Shown: positions 1-10,017, counted from the stretch's first letter. The stretch is 64,000 nt of DNA from Lentibacter sp. XHP0401 (GCF_025751535.1 NZ_JAOWLC010000001.1:434001-498000); one strand, 5' to 3'. Made by a program: numbers and translations. The notes: generated by a model not told the origin, from the sequence alone.

Positions 1-17
1 CAGATGTCTTAAGGGCT

Positions 18-845
18 TCAGCGCACTTTCGCCTGGGTTTCTTCCGCAAGGGGCCAGTAAAAGTCCGGTGGAAGTCCGGCCTCGGCACGTTTTTCCTCGT
101 TGAAGGGTGGTTTCAGGCTGCTGTGGAAATAGTGTTTCACAAGGCGGTGGAATTCGGGTTTCGGATCAATCTCGTGCCGTCCGCAAAGATAGTGAAACCA
201 CTTCGAGCCATAGGCGACATGGCCCACTTCCTCCGCATAAATCACTTCAAGCGCTTGCACCACATCATCGGCCTTCGCCTTGCGGAAAATCTCGATCATT
301 CCCGGCGTTACATCGAGCCCGCGCGCCTCAAGCACCATAGGCACAACAGCCAGACGCCCCATGAGGTCGTCCGCCGTGTCCTCGGCCGCGCGCCACATAC
401 CCGCATGGGCCGGCAAAGCACCATAATGGCTGCCCATCGCTTCAAGGCAGTCACTTACAAGATTGAAATGTTTGGCTTCTTCGTCACCCGCTTTGACCCA
501 GTCGTCATAAAAACCAAGGGGAAACGGCACATGCGAAAACCGCGCGATAAGATCCCAGTGCAAATCCACTGCGTTCAGCTCGATATGCGCGACCGCATGC
601 AAAAGGGCGGCACGCCCTTGCTCGCTTCCGGGCCTGCGCCGTGGCACATCACGGGGGCTGAGCAATTCGGGCTTTTCGGGGCGCGCAGGGTGCATCGGCG
701 GGGAGGCTGTGCCGATCTCAAGGGGCGTGCCCGCCTCGCGCGCCGCAAACCATGTGGCCGCATGGCGGCGGGCCAGCGCGGTTTTTTTGCGCCCGTCCGC
801 CGTGTTGAGAATCTCAACAGCCATCCCTGCCAGTGTTTCACTCAT
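18..845 (-). CDS. DUF455 family ferritin-like protein
   Basis: A 275-residue protein of the DUF455 ferritin-like family, expected to be a soluble four-helix bundle with a di-metal centre. Visible ligand candidates are E89 (in HIELNAVD), E123xxH126 (in DEEAKHF), E173 and E206xxH209 (in EEVGH), which is the carboxylate/histidine pattern of ferritin-like di-iron enzymes. The substrate is unknown; some relatives are discussed as MiaE-like tRNA hydroxylases, but nothing here proves that. Its start codon lies inside the last codons of the upstream bcp gene (8-base overlap), so the two are probably translationally coupled, consistent with an oxidative or iron-related role. Family assignment is firm, function is not. 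Confidence 0.85.
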   Translation of the reverse strand: MSETLAGMAVEILNTADGRKKTALARRHAATWFAAREAGTPLEIGTASPPMHPARPEKPELLSPRDVPRRRPGSEQGRAALLHAVAHIELNAVDLHWDLIARFSHVPFPLGFYDDWVKAGDEEAKHFNLVSDCLEAMGSHYGALPAHAGMWRAAEDTADDLMGRLAVVPMVLEARGLDVTPGMIEIFRKAKADDVVQALEVIYAEEVGHVAYGSKWFHYLCGRHEIDPKPEFHRLVKHYFHSSLKPPFNEEKRAEAGLPPDFYWPLAEETQAKVR

Positions 846-1311
846 CCGAAAGCGCCTTCACGGCCTCAAGCACCTCGTCAACATGGCCCGGCACTTTCAC
901 TTTGCGCCACGCGCGCACAACCTGACCGTTGGCATCAACCAGAAAGGTCGAGCGCTCGATGCCCATAAAGACCTTGCCATACATCTTCTTTTCTTTCCAA
1001 ACGCCGTAATCCTCACAAGCGCTGCCATGCTCGTCTGACAAAAGCGGCACACTCAAGTCCTGCTTGGTGCGGAACTTGGCGTGGCTTTCGAGGCTGTCCT
1101 TTGAGATGCCGAATACCTTCGCACCTGCGGCTTCAAAGGCCGCCAGATCTGCAGAAAAGCCCTTGGCTTCGGTCGTGCAGCCGGACGTGTTATCGCGAGG
1201 GTAGAAAAACAGTACAACGGGGCTGCCCTTCAAGGCGCTCAGGCGCACGGTTTCGCCGGTGTCTCCGGGCAAGTTGAAATCAGGGGCGAAAAATGGCGTA
1301 TCTTGGGTCAT
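838..1311 (-). CDS. bcp: Thioredoxin-dependent peroxiredoxin, Bcp/PrxQ type
   Basis: A 157-residue AhpC/TSA-fold peroxidase that reduces hydrogen and organic hydroperoxides in the cytoplasm. The peroxidatic cysteine is C45 in the motif YPRDNTSGCTTE, with the Pro and Thr of the PxxxTxxC signature. Position 50, where E. coli Bcp has its resolving cysteine, is lysine here. C99 (in GSACEDYGVW) is the only other cysteine, so the enzyme is likely 1-Cys or uses an atypical partner. The segment FMGIERSTFLVD is typical of the family. First gene of a two-gene minus-strand unit with the DUF455 gene; the AsmA-like gene starts divergently about 160 bases away. Confidence 0.93.
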   Translation of the reverse strand: MTQDTPFFAPDFNLPGDTGETVRLSALKGSPVVLFFYPRDNTSGCTTEAKGFSADLAAFEAAGAKVFGISKDSLESHAKFRTKQDLSVPLLSDEHGSACEDYGVWKEKKMYGKVFMGIERSTFLVDANGQVVRAWRKVKVPGHVDEVLEAVKALSDE

Positions 1312-1469
1312 GAATGCTTTACCTCTACCGTCTCGTGGGGTTTCATATTATCGCGTGAACGCACGTGCAAGGCCAGCGCTCTGCCGCTTGCCTGTTTGCT
1401 ATACGCTCACATGCGCGCACCCGATGAAAGAAATTGCCAGCCGCTGAAGGGCCGGCCCGAAAGCGGACA

Positions 1470-4400
1470 ATGACCACAGAGCCCGAAAGCCAGAAAATCG
1501 CGCCAGAGCCAGCCGCGCCTAAAAAGCGCAGAAGCCTGCGCAAGCGTGCGGCCGTTGGCGTGCTCAGCCTTGCGCTTCTGGTGGTTATGCTTGTGGCGGG
1601 CTTCATTGGTCTGCTGGCTCTGCGCAGCGAACCGCTTGTCGTGCCCGCATGGGCCGAAGCCCGCATCCTTGAGCAGATCAACCGCAATCTTGCGCCGTAT
1701 TCTGCCCGTCTCGGCGAAACATCCGTGGTCATCGAAGATGGCTGGGCGCCGCGTGTTCTGCTCAGTGATGCTGAGCTTTTTGATGGTGCAGGGGCGCGTA
1801 TCGTATCTCTTGAAAGCCTGTCTGTCGGCCTTGCCATGCATCCGCTCACCAGCGGTGCGTTGCACCTGACCGATCTGCGCGTTGCAGGAACACGCCTTGG
1901 TGTGCGTCGCGATACCGAGGGTGCGCTCTGGCTCAGCTTCGGCGAAGAGCTGACCCCTTCGGGAGGCGAGGAACAGGGTAAGGGTTTTACCGAAATTATG
2001 GCCCTGCTTGATGGCTGGCTGGCGCGCGATGCGTTTTCAAAGTTCCACCGCGTTGATGTCAGTGATGTGACGGTGCGTTATGAAGACGAGCGCGCCGAGC
2101 GTACCTGGACAGTCGATGGCGGGCGTGTCGAGCTTTTGCATGAAGACGGTGATCTGAGCGCGCGCGCAGATTTTGCGCTGCTCACAGGCCGCGCTACGGC
2201 GGCGGGTGTTGAGCTTGGTTTCGAGCGCCGCGCTGCCGCGCCACTGGCCTTCGTCAATCTCAATCTTACCGATTTCCCCGCCCGCGATCTGGCCACACAA
2301 TCGGCTGCGCTCTCCTGGCTTGAGGCCCTGCGCGCGCCCATTTCAGGTGCTTTGCGCCTCTCGGTGGACGACAAAGGCGAGCTGGGTCCGCTCAGCGCCA
2401 CGCTGCAAATCGCCAAGGGCGTGCTTCAACCCAATGATGCCGCGACGCCAGTGCCTTTCACGTCTGCGCGCACCTATCTCACCTATGATCCAAAACGCCG
2501 GATCGTCCAGTTTGACGAGATTGATCTCAAAAGCGAGTGGGTCAGTTTGCGCGCGGACGGCCAGCTTGGCCTGGTAATGGAAGAGGGCGGCTGGCCCGAG
2601 GCTTTTGTGGGCCAGTTGCGCCTTGGGGCCATTTCCGCCAACCCGACAGAAATATTGCCCGAGCCTGTCAGCTTTGATGGCGGTTTTGTTGACCTGCGCC
2701 TCAGCCTTCAGCCCTTCCGCGTCGAGCTGGGCCAGCTTGGCCTGCGCGATGGAGAGACCAACCTTCACATAGAAGGCAGCTTTGAAGCCCTGCCCAAAGG
2801 TTGGAGCTATCAGATACAAGCCGCTGCAAAGGCGCTTGAACTCTCCAAAGTACTGGCGCTCTGGCCTGAACAAACCAGCCCCAAAACCCGCCAATGGGTG
2901 TCGGAAAATGTACTGGAAGGCCATATCAACGAGGCCCAGTTTGCCTTGCGTGCCGGCCCCGATGTAAAACCCGAACCGCTGATTTCCTTTGGTTACGAGC
3001 GCGTGAAACTGCGCTTTCTCAAAACCCTGCCGCCGATCGAAGGCCTCGCAGGTCACGCCAGCATTCTGCGCAAACGCTTTGCGGCACGCGCCACGAGCGG
3101 CACAATCGTCGCGCCCGAGGGCGGGCGGCTCAACGTGGCCGGCACCGAGTTTATCATCCCGCGCACGCTACCTGCCCCCGCCAAAGCACGGGTCAATCTG
3201 AAGGCCGCAGGCCAGATCACAGCTCTTTTAAGTGTGGTCAGCCAGGAGCCGATCAACGCGCTGCGTGGCACAAACCTGCCTGCTTCTCTGGCCGACGGGC
3301 GCGCTGTGGTCGAGGGCACAATCGGCTGGACCATGCAGAAAAATCCACCACCGGAAGCGCTCTCCTATGACATAAGTGCCAAGTTGAGTGATGTGCGCAG
3401 CAGCGTTATCGTGCCGGGCCGTGTGCTGGCCAGCCCGGCCCTTGAGGCAAGCGTAACACCCGAAGCCCTTGTGATTTCGGGGGCAGGGCGGCTGGATACC
3501 ATTCCCGTGTCGGGCAGCTTCCGCGCGCCGCTTGGCAAAGATGCCGCGCCCGCAACCGTTCAGGGCACGGTCGAGCTTTCACCCGAATTCGTGCGTGAAT
3601 TTCGCCTTGGCTTGCCGACAGGCACAGTTTCGGGGCGCACAAATGCCGACATTGCCCTCACACTGGCCAAAGGGCAGGGGCCAAGCTTCAGCCTCACCTC
3701 CGATCTTGCAGGTCTCGGTCTCGCCATTCCGCAGATCGGCTGGAGCCACGGCGCGGGCAACACAGGCAAGCTCAGCGTCACAGGCCGTCTCGGCAATGAC
3801 ATGAAAATAGAGGGCGTGAGCCTGTCGGCCTCGGGGCTCAATGCCAACGGCACCGTGACGCTCTCGCAAGGCCAGTTCCAGAACGCCAGCTTCGATCGGG
3901 TCACCATCGGCAACTGGCTCAGCGTGCCGCTAGAAATTGTCAGCCTCGGGCAGGGCCGTTCCCCGCGTCTCGACATCGGCGGTGGCAAACTTGATCTCAG
4001 CCAAACCACCCTTGGCGCAGGCGGATCGTCTGGCGGGCAGGGTGGCGGGCCAATCTATGCGCGGCTTGACGAACTGGTCATTTCCTCTGGCATCTCCCTG
4101 CGCAGTTTTCGCGGCGAGTTCAGCACGGCAAAGGGCTTTGAGGGCAATTTCTCGGGCAATGTGAACGGCGGTGCGCTCGTGTCAGGGCGCGTTGTGCCGC
4201 AAAGCGGGCGCAGCGCGTTCCGGATTACGTCGGAAGATGGCGGGGCGGTGCTTAAATCGGCGGGTCTTTTGAAAAATGCCTCAGGCGGCACATTCGATCT
4301 GACAATGGCCCCCGCCAGCGCGCGTGGCAGCTACAATGGCGCGCTCACAATGACATCTGTGCGCCTCAAGGATGCCCCGGCCATGGCCGCACTGCTCAAT

Positions 4401-4784
4401 GCCGCAAGCATCATCGGCCTGCTGGAGCAGCTCGGTGGGCAGGGCATCCTTTTTAACGAAGTTGAATCGCGCTTCCAGCTTACACCCAGCCGCGTCGTGG
4501 TCAGCAAAGCCAGCGCTGTGGGCACTTCGATGGGTATCTCGATGGACGGGTATTACAACCTGTCCTCTGGTGCGATGGACATGCAAGGCGTGGTCTCTCC
4601 GTTCTTCCTCGTCAATGGTATCGGCGCGATTTTTACCCGAAAAGGCGAAGGCCTCGTCGGCTTCAACTACACCCTGCGCGGCACAGCGTCTGACCCGAAA
4701 GTGCAGGTCAACCCGCTTTCGATCTTTACGCCGGGGATGTTTCGCGAGATATTCCGCCGCCCACCGCCTGAAATTAAGCGATAA
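1470..4784 (+). CDS. AsmA-like / DUF3971 large envelope protein
   Basis: About 1104 residues. After a basic cytoplasmic stretch, one transmembrane helix (about residues 28-51) anchors a very long beta-rich periplasmic domain, as in the AsmA/YhdP/TamB-like proteins thought to bridge inner and outer membrane and move phospholipid. The C-terminal part, ending in VQVNPLSIFTPGMFREIFRR, matches the AsmA-like C-terminal region of DUF3971 proteins. I chose ATG 1470 (MTTEPESQK); an in-frame TTG at 1434 would add 12 residues but lacks better support. The stop is 9 bases before queA, so the two probably form an operon. Family assignment is strong; the lipid-transport role is inferred from the family. 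Confidence 0.85.
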   Translation: MTTEPESQKIAPEPAAPKKRRSLRKRAAVGVLSLALLVVMLVAGFIGLLALRSEPLVVPAWAEARILEQINRNLAPYSARLGETSVVIEDGWAPRVLLSDAELFDGAGARIVSLESLSVGLAMHPLTSGALHLTDLRVAGTRLGVRRDTEGALWLSFGEELTPSGGEEQGKGFTEIMALLDGWLARDAFSKFHRVDVSDVTVRYEDERAERTWTVDGGRVELLHEDGDLSARADFALLTGRATAAGVELGFERRAAAPLAFVNLNLTDFPARDLATQSAALSWLEALRAPISGALRLSVDDKGELGPLSATLQIAKGVLQPNDAATPVPFTSARTYLTYDPKRRIVQFDEIDLKSEWVSLRADGQLGLVMEEGGWPEAFVGQLRLGAISANPTEILPEPVSFDGGFVDLRLSLQPFRVELGQLGLRDGETNLHIEGSFEALPKGWSYQIQAAAKALELSKVLALWPEQTSPKTRQWVSENVLEGHINEAQFALRAGPDVKPEPLISFGYERVKLRFLKTLPPIEGLAGHASILRKRFAARATSGTIVAPEGGRLNVAGTEFIIPRTLPAPAKARVNLKAAGQITALLSVVSQEPINALRGTNLPASLADGRAVVEGTIGWTMQKNPPPEALSYDISAKLSDVRSSVIVPGRVLASPALEASVTPEALVISGAGRLDTIPVSGSFRAPLGKDAAPATVQGTVELSPEFVREFRLGLPTGTVSGRTNADIALTLAKGQGPSFSLTSDLAGLGLAIPQIGWSHGAGNTGKLSVTGRLGNDMKIEGVSLSASGLNANGTVTLSQGQFQNASFDRVTIGNWLSVPLEIVSLGQGRSPRLDIGGGKLDLSQTTLGAGGSSGGQGGGPIYARLDELVISSGISLRSFRGEFSTAKGFEGNFSGNVNGGALVSGRVVPQSGRSAFRITSEDGGAVLKSAGLLKNASGGTFDLTMAPASARGSYNGALTMTSVRLKDAPAMAALLNAASIIGLLEQLGGQGILFNEVESRFQLTPSRVVVSKASAVGTSMGISMDGYYNLSSGAMDMQGVVSPFFLVNGIGAIFTRKGEGLVGFNYTLRGTASDPKVQVNPLSIFTPGMFREIFRRPPPEIKR

Positions 4785-4793
4785 GCGAGCCTC

Positions 4794-5855
4794 ATGAAAC
4801 TCTCCGATTTTGATTTCGAGCTGCCCGAAGCTCTCATCGCCACACGCCCCGCGCGTCCGCGCTCGTCCTCGCGCCTTCTGGTGGCCGAGGGGGCCGCGCT
4901 TGGCGCGCCGCTGGTTGATGCGCAGGTGTTCGAGCTTTGCCGCTGGCTCAAGGCAGGCGACAGGCTGGTCCTCAACGACACCAGGGTTATTCCCGCCCGT
5001 CTCTTTGGTGCGCGTCACCGCACGGGCGAAGCAGGGGCCACAAGCGCCCAGATGGAAGTGACACTCCTCAGCCCTACGGCGGCCGGCACCTGGACAGCTC
5101 TCGTGAAGCCTCTCCGCAAGATCCGTGATGGCGAAGAAATAACTTTTGATGCAGGCCTCAAAGCCACGCTCCTCAGCCGCGCCGACGGTCAGGCGGAGCT
5201 TCAGTTCAACCTTGAGGGCGATGCGTTTGAAGCCGCGCTCAACGAGGCCGGCGCCATGCCGCTTCCCCCCTATATAGCAGCCAAACGCGCGGCCGATGAT
5301 CAGGACAAGGAAGACTACCAGACTATCTTCGCACGCCAAACAGGAGCTGTCGCTGCGCCCACAGCCTCGCTGCACTTTGATAAAGCGCTGCTTGCTACGC
5401 TTGCGGACGCTGGCATCACCTTCACCCATGTCACGCTGCATGTCGGCGCAGGCACCTTCCTGCCCGTGAAGGTTGAAGATGTCACAACCCACAAGATGCA
5501 CGCCGAATGGGGCGAAGTCACAGAGCAAGCCGCCGCCGAAATCGCCGCGACAAAGGCCGCAGGCGGGCGCGTCATACCTGTCGGCACAACGGCGCTGCGC
5601 CTCATCGAGAGTGCCGCGCGCGACACCGGCCAAATCGCTCCTTGGCAGGGCGAAACCGATATTTTCATCTACCCCGGGTTCAAGTTCAATGTGGCCGACG
5701 GCCTCATGACCAACTTTCATCTTCCAAAATCCACGCTGATGATGCTCGTTTCGGCCCTCATGGGTCACGAACGTGTCATGGAAATCTACGATCATGCCCT
5801 CAGCGACGAATATCGCTTCTTTTCTTACGGCGATTCATCGCTTCTTTTGCCATAA
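4794..5855 (+). CDS. queA: S-adenosylmethionine:tRNA ribosyltransferase-isomerase
   Basis: QueA transfers and isomerises the ribose of SAM onto 7-aminomethyl-7-deazaguanine in tRNA to give epoxyqueuosine, a late step of queuosine synthesis. The 353-residue length is normal. The N-terminal [20 protein letters not shown], the block [13 protein letters not shown], the [13 protein letters not shown] segment and the C-terminal [16 protein letters not shown] are all classic QueA signatures. It follows the AsmA-like gene by 9 bases. Other queuosine genes are not in this window. Confidence 0.97.
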   Translation: MKLSDFDFELPEALIATRPARPRSSSRLLVAEGAALGAPLVDAQVFELCRWLKAGDRLVLNDTRVIPARLFGARHRTGEAGATSAQMEVTLLSPTAAGTWTALVKPLRKIRDGEEITFDAGLKATLLSRADGQAELQFNLEGDAFEAALNEAGAMPLPPYIAAKRAADDQDKEDYQTIFARQTGAVAAPTASLHFDKALLATLADAGITFTHVTLHVGAGTFLPVKVEDVTTHKMHAEWGEVTEQAAAEIAATKAAGGRVIPVGTTALRLIESAARDTGQIAPWQGETDIFIYPGFKFNVADGLMTNFHLPKSTLMMLVSALMGHERVMEIYDHALSDEYRFFSYGDSSLLLP

Positions 5856-5941
5856 GGCCGAAACATCTGCATAATGTCGTTTTCAATCCCGACAGAGGTG
5901 TGTTTGAAGTCCACGCAGGCCGGAAGGCAAAAGGATAGTTT

Positions 5942-7195
5942 ATGCTACAGGTTCTCTCTTCGTCATGGGCACTGATGCTTGGAATGATGCTCTTGATGGT
6001 CGGCAACGGCCTGCAAGGCACGCTTCTTGGTGTGCGTGGTGATATCGAGGGCTTTTCTGCCTTCCAGATGTCAATCGTCATGTCGGCCTATTTCGTAGGC
6101 TTCCTCGGCGGTTCGCGCATGGCCCCGACGATGATCCGTCGTGTCGGCCATGTCCGTGTCTTTGCCGCTCTCGGCTCGTTTATTTCTGCCGTTCTCATCC
6201 TCTACGCCACATGGACAGACCCTTGGGCCTGGACCTTTATGCGCGTGATCATCGGCTTCTGTTTCTCGGGCGTTTACGTTACCGCCGAAAGCTGGCTCAA
6301 CAACTCCGCCGATAACCAGAATCGTGGCAAGGCGCTCTCGCTTTACATGATCATGCAGATGGTCGGGATCGTCATTGCCCAGGCGCTGCTTCTGGTGGCC
6401 GATCCTGCGGGCTATGTGCTCTTTGTCATCATTTCGGTGCTGGTTTCGATCTCCTTCGCACCCATTCTGCTCTCGGTCAGCCCCACGCCTGCCTTTGAAG
6501 CAACCAAGCCCAAGACCCTGCGCCAGATTATGGAAATCTCGCCTCTGGGCTGTGTCGGTATGTTTCTGCTTGGCGGCGTGTTCTCCGCCCAGTTCGGCAT
6601 GAGCGCGGTTTACGGCACGAAAGTCGGCCTCAGCTTGGGGCAAATCTCTCTCTTCGTGTCGATGTTTTACATTGGTGCCACGCTCATCCAATATCCGCTC
6701 GGCTGGCTGTCTGACCGGATGGACCGCCGCCAGCTCATCATGGTTGTCGCCGCGGTTTGCGCCGTGGGTGCGTTGATCGGCCTGCTCTCGAACGGATATT
6801 ATCCGCTGCTCCTGCTTGCCGCTTTCGTCATCGGCGGGCTGTCCAATCCGCTTTACTCCTTGCTCGTGGCCTACACCAACGACTTTATCGAGGTCGAGGA
6901 TATGGCCGCCGTCTCGGGCGGGCTTGTGTTCATCAACGGGATGGGGGCTATCTCGGGGCCGCTTCTCACGGGTTGGCTCATGGGCGCATTTGGGGCAGGG
7001 GCCTACTTTTTGCTCATAGCCACGTTGCTTGCGGCTCTCGCTGTGTATGCCGCCTACCGTATGACACAGCGCGCAGCCCCCACGGGCGATGACATGAGCA
7101 GCTACGCGCCGGTCTCGATGTCGTCCTCTGCATTGGCCGTGGAATATGCGCTCGAAGCGGGGTCGGAAGACGACGAAAGCACGGAAGCGTCATAA
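5942..7195 (+). CDS. MFS transporter (YcaD-like)
   Basis: A 417-residue major facilitator superfamily carrier with about 12 hydrophobic helices in two halves joined by a cytoplasmic loop near residues 180-205. The between-helix motif GGSRMAPTMIRRVGHVRVF (helices 2-3) and its counterpart GWLSDRMDRRQLIM in the second half are the MFS loop signatures. The family pattern with VTAESWLN near residue 115 resembles YcaD-type permeases of unknown substrate. An acidic, serine-rich C-terminal tail of about 45 residues is probably cytoplasmic. An AGGAT ribosome site lies 7-8 bases before the ATG. Confidence 0.88.
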   Translation: MLQVLSSSWALMLGMMLLMVGNGLQGTLLGVRGDIEGFSAFQMSIVMSAYFVGFLGGSRMAPTMIRRVGHVRVFAALGSFISAVLILYATWTDPWAWTFMRVIIGFCFSGVYVTAESWLNNSADNQNRGKALSLYMIMQMVGIVIAQALLLVADPAGYVLFVIISVLVSISFAPILLSVSPTPAFEATKPKTLRQIMEISPLGCVGMFLLGGVFSAQFGMSAVYGTKVGLSLGQISLFVSMFYIGATLIQYPLGWLSDRMDRRQLIMVVAAVCAVGALIGLLSNGYYPLLLLAAFVIGGLSNPLYSLLVAYTNDFIEVEDMAAVSGGLVFINGMGAISGPLLTGWLMGAFGAGAYFLLIATLLAALAVYAAYRMTQRAAPTGDDMSSYAPVSMSSSALAVEYALEAGSEDDESTEAS

Positions 7196-7290
7196 AACTG
7201 TTAAAAATGTTGCAAAACTTTACTTTCATTTGAACCTTTTGGGGCTAACGTTCACTGTAACGAGGGTCCAAATGGCGAGGAGTTGAGCCC

Positions 7291-7875
7291 ATGAGCACGC
7301 AAGTGACACCGGACGAGGTTTTGGCATTCTGGTTGGAGGACGTCGGGCAAGCGGGCTGGTATAACAGCAGCGATGCGCTCGATAGCACAATCCGCACGCG
7401 TTTCCAAAGCACGTGGGAGCGTGGCGCAGCCGGCGAGCTGAGCGACTGGTTGATGAGTGCAAACAGCGCTTTGGCCTATGTCATTCTTCTCGACCAGTTC
7501 CCGCGCAATATGTTTCGTGGCAAGGGCGAAGCTTTCCAGACCGATAAAAAGGCGCTCTGCGCCGCCAAATGTGCCATCACCAAAGGCTGGGACATGAAGA
7601 TAGACGAACCTGCGCGCCAGTTTTTCTACCTTCCGCTCATGCATGCCGAAAGCCTGTCGGATCAGGATCGCTGCATCCGCCTGTTGATGGATCACATGCC
7701 ACAAACCGGCGCGGGCAATTTGCTTCACGCTCGCGCGCATCGCGAAGTGATCCGCGAGTTTGGCCGTTTCCCTTATCGCAACGAGGCTCTGGGGCGCAGC
7801 TCAACATCCCATGAGATCGCCTATATGGAAAAAGGCGGCTACGGCGAAACAGTGCGCGCGCTGGAAGCCGCCTGA
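7291..7875 (+). CDS. DUF924 family protein
   Basis: A 194-residue soluble protein of the DUF924 family, all-helical and of unknown function. Recognisable blocks are VLAFWLEDVGQAGWY at the N-terminus, VILLDQFPRNMFRG (residues about 65-78) and FGRFPYRNEALGRSSTSHE near the C-terminus, the most conserved segment of the family. A strong ribosome site (GGCGAGGAG) precedes the ATG. It stands alone between the MFS gene and lpd, with about 95 and 150 base spacers, so it is probably monocistronic. Confidence 0.9.
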   Translation: MSTQVTPDEVLAFWLEDVGQAGWYNSSDALDSTIRTRFQSTWERGAAGELSDWLMSANSALAYVILLDQFPRNMFRGKGEAFQTDKKALCAAKCAITKGWDMKIDEPARQFFYLPLMHAESLSDQDRCIRLLMDHMPQTGAGNLLHARAHREVIREFGRFPYRNEALGRSSTSHEIAYMEKGGYGETVRALEAA

Positions 7876-8024
7876 GCTTTTTTCACGCCTCACAGGTATA
7901 GCTGCAAGACGTTTGCACGGGCTATGCTGTGATGATTGCTCCGTGAGTAAAACTGGTTTAACGTCAAACTAATTTTCAAGCGGGGCTTTCCTGCTCGATT
8001 CTTGTGACAAAACCGGAGACAGAC

Positions 8025-9419
8025 ATGGCAGCCAAATCCTTTGATATGATCGTGGTCGGCGCAGGCCCGGGCGGCTACGTTGCCGCCATCCGCGGCGCAC
8101 AGCTCGGCCTCAACGTCGCGATTGTCGAGCGCGAGCATATGGGCGGCATCTGTCTCAACTGGGGGTGCATCCCGACAAAAGCTTTGCTGCGCTCCTCCGA
8201 GGTTTTTCACCTTATGCACCGCGCCAAAGAGTTTGGCCTCAGTGCCGACAAGATCAGCTATGATCTTGACGCCGTGGTGAAGCGCTCGCGGGGTGTGGCC
8301 AGCCAGCTTTCCGGCGGCATTTCTCACCTGATGAAGAAAAACAAGATCACAACTTTCATGGGAGAGGCCACGCTGCCCGCCAAAGGTAAGGTTTCTGTCA
8401 AAACCGAGAAAGGCGCAGAAGAGCTCACCGCCAAGCACATCGTCATGGCCACAGGTGCGCGCGCGCGCGAGCTGCCGGGCCTTGAGGCCGATGGTGACCT
8501 GGTCTGGACCTATAAACACGCGCTCAACCCGCCACGGATGCCCAAGAAACTGCTGGTCATCGGCTCGGGCGCGATCGGCATCGAGTTTGCCAGCTTCTAC
8601 AACACCCTTGGCGCTGACACGACTGTGGTTGAAGTCATGGACCGCGTTCTACCCGTCGAAGACGCCGAAATAAGCGCCTTCGCCAAAAAGCAGTTCGTCA
8701 AACAGGGCATGAAGATCATGGAAAAAGCCATGGTCAAAAAGCTCGACCGCGGCAAAGGTAAAGTCACGGCTCATATCGAAGCTGGCGGCAAGGTCGAAAC
8801 GCAGGAGTTTGACACTGTCATCTCAGCCGTCGGCATCGTCGGCAATGTCGAAAACCTCGGCCTCGAAGCGCTCGGCGTGAAGATCGACCGCACCCATGTG
8901 ACCGTCGATGAGTACTGCCGCACAGGTGTTGAGGGCCTCTATGCCATCGGCGATATCGCAGGCGCGCCCTGGCTCGCCCACAAGGCCTCCCACGAGGGTG
9001 TCATGGTGGCCGAGCTGATCGCTGGCCAGAAGCCCCACGCCGTTCGCCCCGAAAGTATCGCTGGCTGCACATACTGCCACCCGCAGGTCGCTTCCGTGGG
9101 CTATACCGAGGCCAAGGCCAAAGAGCTTGGTTATGATGTCAAAGTCGGCCGCTTCCCCTTTATCGGCAACGGTAAGGCCATCGCTCTGGGGGAGCCTGAG
9201 GGCATGGTCAAAACGGTGTTTGACGCCAAGACAGGCGAACTCTTGGGCGCGCATATGGTGGGCGCGGAAGTCACCGAGCTGATCCAGGGGTATGTCGTTG
9301 GCCGCCAGCTTGAAACGACCGAGGAAGACCTCATGCAAACCGTCTTCCCACACCCCACGCTTTCTGAAATGATGCACGAAAGCGTGCTCGATGCTTACGG
9401 GCGCGCCATACATTTTTAA
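8025..9419 (+). CDS. lpd: Dihydrolipoyl dehydrogenase (E3)
   Basis: The flavoprotein E3 subunit of 2-oxoacid dehydrogenase complexes, reoxidising dihydrolipoamide with NAD+. The 464-residue chain shows the FAD-binding GAGPGG (12-17), the redox disulfide C43-C48 (CLNWGC), a second dinucleotide fold at GSGAIGIEFA, the FAD-phosphate motif YAIGDIAGAPWLAH and the C-terminal dimer-interface HPTLSEMMHE with the catalytic His/Glu pair. ATG 8025 is preceded by GGAG at 8014-8017; an upstream in-frame GTG at 8004 has less support. No E1 or E2 gene is adjacent, so this lpd is separate from its complex. Confidence 0.97.
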   Translation: MAAKSFDMIVVGAGPGGYVAAIRGAQLGLNVAIVEREHMGGICLNWGCIPTKALLRSSEVFHLMHRAKEFGLSADKISYDLDAVVKRSRGVASQLSGGISHLMKKNKITTFMGEATLPAKGKVSVKTEKGAEELTAKHIVMATGARARELPGLEADGDLVWTYKHALNPPRMPKKLLVIGSGAIGIEFASFYNTLGADTTVVEVMDRVLPVEDAEISAFAKKQFVKQGMKIMEKAMVKKLDRGKGKVTAHIEAGGKVETQEFDTVISAVGIVGNVENLGLEALGVKIDRTHVTVDEYCRTGVEGLYAIGDIAGAPWLAHKASHEGVMVAELIAGQKPHAVRPESIAGCTYCHPQVASVGYTEAKAKELGYDVKVGRFPFIGNGKAIALGEPEGMVKTVFDAKTGELLGAHMVGAEVTELIQGYVVGRQLETTEEDLMQTVFPHPTLSEMMHESVLDAYGRAIHF

Positions 9420-9430
9420 GGGCGTGTTCC

Positions 9431-9991
9431 ATGGTCTCTCTCAACCGCGTGGTGATGAACAAATCTTCCGCCGCGTGGTTGAAAGCCCTGCCTCTGGCAG
9501 AGATGGAACTGGCTGAAATCTCGGGCCAATGGGGCAAACGCTTGCCCGCTAGAACCTACGAGCGCTACAAATACCCCGAGCATGACATCTGCCTCGGCCC
9601 CTTCACTGACAAGAAGGGCCGTGTCCGTCAATTTGATCTGATCCTCGCCAATCAGGTCTGGGAGCACCTCGACCGCCCCTTTACCGCGCTCTGCCATGTC
9701 CACGACATGCTGCGCGAGGGCGGCTATTTCTGGGTCGCCGTGCCGTTTTACCTGCCGTTTCACGCCGCGCCGAATGATTGCTCCCGCTGGTCCGCGCGCG
9801 GCCTCAAAAACCTGCTCATCGAGGCAGGCTTCCCCGAGGCAAATATCCAGTCAGAACAATGGGGCAACCGCGCCGCGGCACAGCGCAACCTAGAGCCTGA
9901 CTGGCCGCCCAAATACGACCCTGAGACAGATGATCTCAGCAATGATCCCGCGTTTCCGATCTGCTCATGGGCCTTGGCGCAGAAAGTCTGA
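9431..9991 (+). CDS. Methyltransferase-like protein (Methyltransf_11 type, reduced)
   Basis: A 186-residue protein that resembles the second half of a class I SAM-dependent methyltransferase: FDLILANQVWEHLDRPF is the post-motif II strand and VHDMLREGGYFWVAVPFYLPFH the following helix-strand unit. The glycine-rich SAM-binding motif I expected near the N-terminus is not recognisable, so catalysis is doubtful. It starts 11 bases after the lpd stop and is probably cotranscribed with it. Followed by a strong palindromic terminator-like repeat. Substrate unknown. Confidence 0.75.
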   Translation: MVSLNRVVMNKSSAAWLKALPLAEMELAEISGQWGKRLPARTYERYKYPEHDICLGPFTDKKGRVRQFDLILANQVWEHLDRPFTALCHVHDMLREGGYFWVAVPFYLPFHAAPNDCSRWSARGLKNLLIEAGFPEANIQSEQWGNRAAAQRNLEPDWPPKYDPETDDLSNDPAFPICSWALAQKV

Positions 9992-10017
9992 TCGAGGGTT
10001 TTCGGCTGACGCCGACC

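Noticed and set aside
4281-5795. 504-codon open frame on the minus strand opposite the AsmA-like gene and queA
   Set aside because: It is antisense to two well-supported genes, has a Cys/Arg/Gly/His-rich composition with no domain, and no ribosome site; a by-product of high GC at third positions.
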